This document shows, in pieces, positions 62,280 through 64,000 of a stretch of 64,000 nucleotides of DNA (position 1 is its first letter; each line of letters starts with the position of its first letter). This stretch comes from Microbacterium sp. Root53. GTDB taxonomy: Bacteria > Actinomycetota > Actinomycetes > Actinomycetales > Microbacteriaceae. Location of the stretch: positions 107,590-171,589 of the forward strand of contig NZ_LMFR01000021.1 in assembly GCF_001426925.1 (NCBI RefSeq), read 5' to 3'. The position numbers were made by a program, and so were the translations under genes. The notes under the pieces were generated by a model. The model was not told the DNA's origin. It was given only the letters and a program-made list of their open reading frames with translations, and made no database searches.

Positions 62280-64000
62280 ATGGACTTGGCAAGAGCGGCA
62301 GATGTACGCGAACTCGTTGCAGGGCTGGTAGACACCCCGCCGTTCCCTGACCGCCTGCGGGCACTCGTAGACAGCTTTCGCGAGAGCGCGCGGAGCTATC
62401 GGTCGGCCGACTACAAGGAGATGGCCCTTCGTTCCGAGTTCCTCAATCCCCTACTGGAGGAGCTTGGTTGGGACCCCGTCAACAGTCTCAGATCATCGTT
62501 TATCGATCGCGAGGTGATTCAGGAGGCAAGCGTCACCGTCGACGGCCGAACGAAGGCACCCGACTACGGGTTCTACACCGATGGTCGTCCGCGGTTCTTC
62601 ATGGAAGCCAAGCGACCGTCCGTCAATATCGAGACTGACCGCGCCCCCGCCTACCAGCTCCGCCGGTACTGCTGGACAGCGGATCTGCCCTATGGGCTCG
62701 TGACGGACTTTGAAGAGTACGCCATCTATGACTGTCGGAGGCCGCCCGAGCCGGCGGACAGTGCACTGGTAGGGCGGATCGCCTACTTCACAATCGATGA
62801 GCTTGAAGACAACTGGCCGCTACTGCACGGCATGTTTGGTCGCACAAACGTGGGCGATGGTGTCCTGGAGCTGCTGGCAGCGGAAGCACCGGCCCCCAAG
62901 GGAACTCGGACGATCGATTCGGCGTTCCTTGACGAAATTCGAGGCTGGCGCCGAACGCTCGCGACTGACATTGCGACACGAAATCCAGCCCTGACAAACC
63001 TCGAGGTTAGCTCCGCGACGCAAACGCTCATTGACCGCATCGTTTTCCTCAGAGTCGCGGAGGCCCGCGGCTTGGAGGTCGAAGGCACTCTTCAGCGCGC
63101 GCTGGAAGAACCAAACGTGTATGGCCGCCTACTCACGATCTTCAAGCGCGCTGACGACCGTTACAATTCCGGGCTATTTCACCTGAACGGCGGCGAGGAT
63201 GACCCGCGACGAGACGCAATAGGCCTCAGTATCGAAGTCGCGGACACTGTTCTGCGCACGATCATAGGAAGGCTCTACTTCCCGGAACCGTATGAGTTCT
63301 CCGTCATGCCCGCCGACATCCTCGGACGAATCTATGAGCAGTTTCTTGGCGAGCGGATCGTCGTCGGCGATGATCGGTCCGTCCGAGTCGAACTAAAGCC
63401 AGAGTATCGAAAATCATCCGGCGTCTATTACACGCCGTCACCAGTCGTAGAGTTTATAGTCAAGGAGACACTTGGGCGGTTGCTAGAGGGCAAGACGCCG
63501 GCGAGCCTACGAAAGACAGGATTCGCCGTGGTGGATCCCGCGTCCGGGAGCGGGTCGTTCCTGATCGCCGCGTACCGGTTCCTCCTCGACTGGCACCGCG
63601 ACCACTGGGCCGCGCAGACCGCTAACAGCAAGAAGTTTCTTGAAGTAGGGCTGGACGGTAAGCCTCGGGTGAACTCCCGAGAGCGGAAGCGAATCCTTCT
63701 CGACTACATCTTCGGTGTCGACATTGACCCGCAGGCGGTTGAGGTTACGAAGCTATCCTTGCTACTAATGGTGATTGAGGGGCAAGCGCAACTGGAGTTC
63801 GAAATTGGCCGAATCCTCCCGGACCTCGACCGCAACATTCTGTGCGGAAATAGTCTCGTCGACCACGACTTCCCGGTGCCTCTCGGGGCGAGCGCCGAGG
63901 AGGTGCTGGCGTACAACCCGTTCTCATGGCGCGATAGCTTTCCGGCGGTGTTTAAACGTGGCGGATTCGATGCGGTGATCGGCAACCCGCCCTATCTCAA
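62280..64000 (+). CDS. Type IIG restriction-modification enzyme (Eco57I-like), 3' end outside window
   Basis: An open frame of 573 codons running off the window. The N-terminal nuclease has a PD-(D/E)XK layout: Pro94-Asp95 in KAPDYGFYTDG and Glu109-Ala-Lys111 in FFMEAKRP. A helical spacer follows to about 390, then the N6-adenine methyltransferase: VYYTPSPVVEFIV, SAM motif I DPASGSGSF from residue 419, and catalytic NPPY at 569-572. Cleavage and methylation would thus be in one chain. Start ATG 62280 is provisional, since the frame is open upstream and GGGAG is too close. Codons such as CTA, ATA and TTT are used far more than elsewhere in the window, indicating transfer. A PglX-like protein is the main alternative, but the intact PD...EAK nuclease argues for type IIG. 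Confidence 0.85.
   Translation, partial: MDLARAADVRELVAGLVDTPPFPDRLRALVDSFRESARSYRSADYKEMALRSEFLNPLLEELGWDPVNSLRSSFIDREVIQEASVTVDGRTKAPDYGFYTDGRPRFFMEAKRPSVNIETDRAPAYQLRRYCWTADLPYGLVTDFEEYAIYDCRRPPEPADSALVGRIAYFTIDELEDNWPLLHGMFGRTNVGDGVLELLAAEAPAPKGTRTIDSAFLDEIRGWRRTLATDIATRNPALTNLEVSSATQTLIDRIVFLRVAEARGLEVEGTLQRALEEPNVYGRLLTIFKRADDRYNSGLFHLNGGEDDPRRDAIGLSIEVADTVLRTIIGRLYFPEPYEFSVMPADILGRIYEQFLGERIVVGDDRSVRVELKPEYRKSSGVYYTPSPVVEFIVKETLGRLLEGKTPASLRKTGFAVVDPASGSGSFLIAAYRFLLDWHRDHWAAQTANSKKFLEVGLDGKPRVNSRERKRILLDYIFGVDIDPQAVEVTKLSLLLMVIEGQAQLEFEIGRILPDLDRNILCGNSLVDHDFPVPLGASAEEVLAYNPFSWRDSFPAVFKRGGFDAVIGNPPYL

Noticed and set aside
62285..64000. Reading the last gene as BREX PglX
   Set aside because: The N-terminus carries a PD...EAK nuclease motif and no other BREX genes are visible; type IIG fits better, though the end of the gene is not available.

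Overview
The window is a high-GC chromosomal segment of an actinobacterium, most likely a Microbacteriaceae member close to Microbacterium. I infer this from the GC-rich codon use, the ftsZ-sepF-yggT-divIVA cluster, the ctaE-qcrCAB / ctaCDF respiratory loci, an actinobacterial DUF3043 and DUF3039 protein, a DUF222 HNH protein, an ImuA-ImuB-DnaE2 cassette and many apparently leaderless genes. No similarity search was run. Family names come from motifs and gene order.

Layout. 1-4013 is the downstream end of the division cluster: ftsZ 3' end, yggS, sepF, yggT, divIVA, then lspA and an rluD-type pseudouridine synthase. 4052-5365 holds a GNAT gene broken by two frameshifts and a cyclodeaminase-like protein. 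5455-16023 is housekeeping: dnaE1, a PYGQP-repeat membrane protein, hisD, nrdR, pyrD, a DUF3043 protein, an M20 peptidase and erpA. 16184-24802 encodes the cytochrome bcc-aa3 supercomplex as two convergent operons, ctaCDF (+) and ctaE-qcrCAB (-). A DUF559 endonuclease-like gene bracketed by two 84-bp palindromic repeats sits between them. 24934-29208 carries trpD, a PHP protein, an MFS transporter and a stand-alone 5'-3' exonuclease.

29245-35109 is the SOS mutagenesis cassette (imuA-imuB-dnaE2, minus strand) with two LexA boxes in front. 35508-42605 is a type I restriction-modification locus (hsdM-hsdS-small membrane ORF-hsdR, minus strand) flanked by two related XRE regulators, each with operator-like repeats nearby. 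42602-50228 contains a DUF222/HNH protein, VanZ-like, hypothetical and nucleotidyltransferase genes, an ABC exporter pair with a very long low-complexity ATPase N-terminus, and a DUF3039 protein. 50233-53806 is pncB, murI, rph and rdgB. 53944-60771 has a frameshifted SGNH hydrolase, a LysE exporter, a CDF transporter, the NHEJ pair ligD/ku, a DedA protein and tRNA-Leu(UAG).

At about 61138 a cpaF/tadA-type ATPase gene is cut off after 85 codons. The sequence beyond looks like an accessory island with lower GC and rarer codons. It holds a HEPN-like gene (RX4H) divergent from a type IIG restriction-modification gene that runs off the window. The window thus has two separate restriction modules. 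The least explained structures are the palindrome-flanked DUF559 gene, the 38-residue membrane ORF inside the hsd operon and the HEPN/type IIG pair. About seventeen genes have a TAnnnT-like hexamer 6-8 nt before the start codon, which indicates widespread leaderless transcription.
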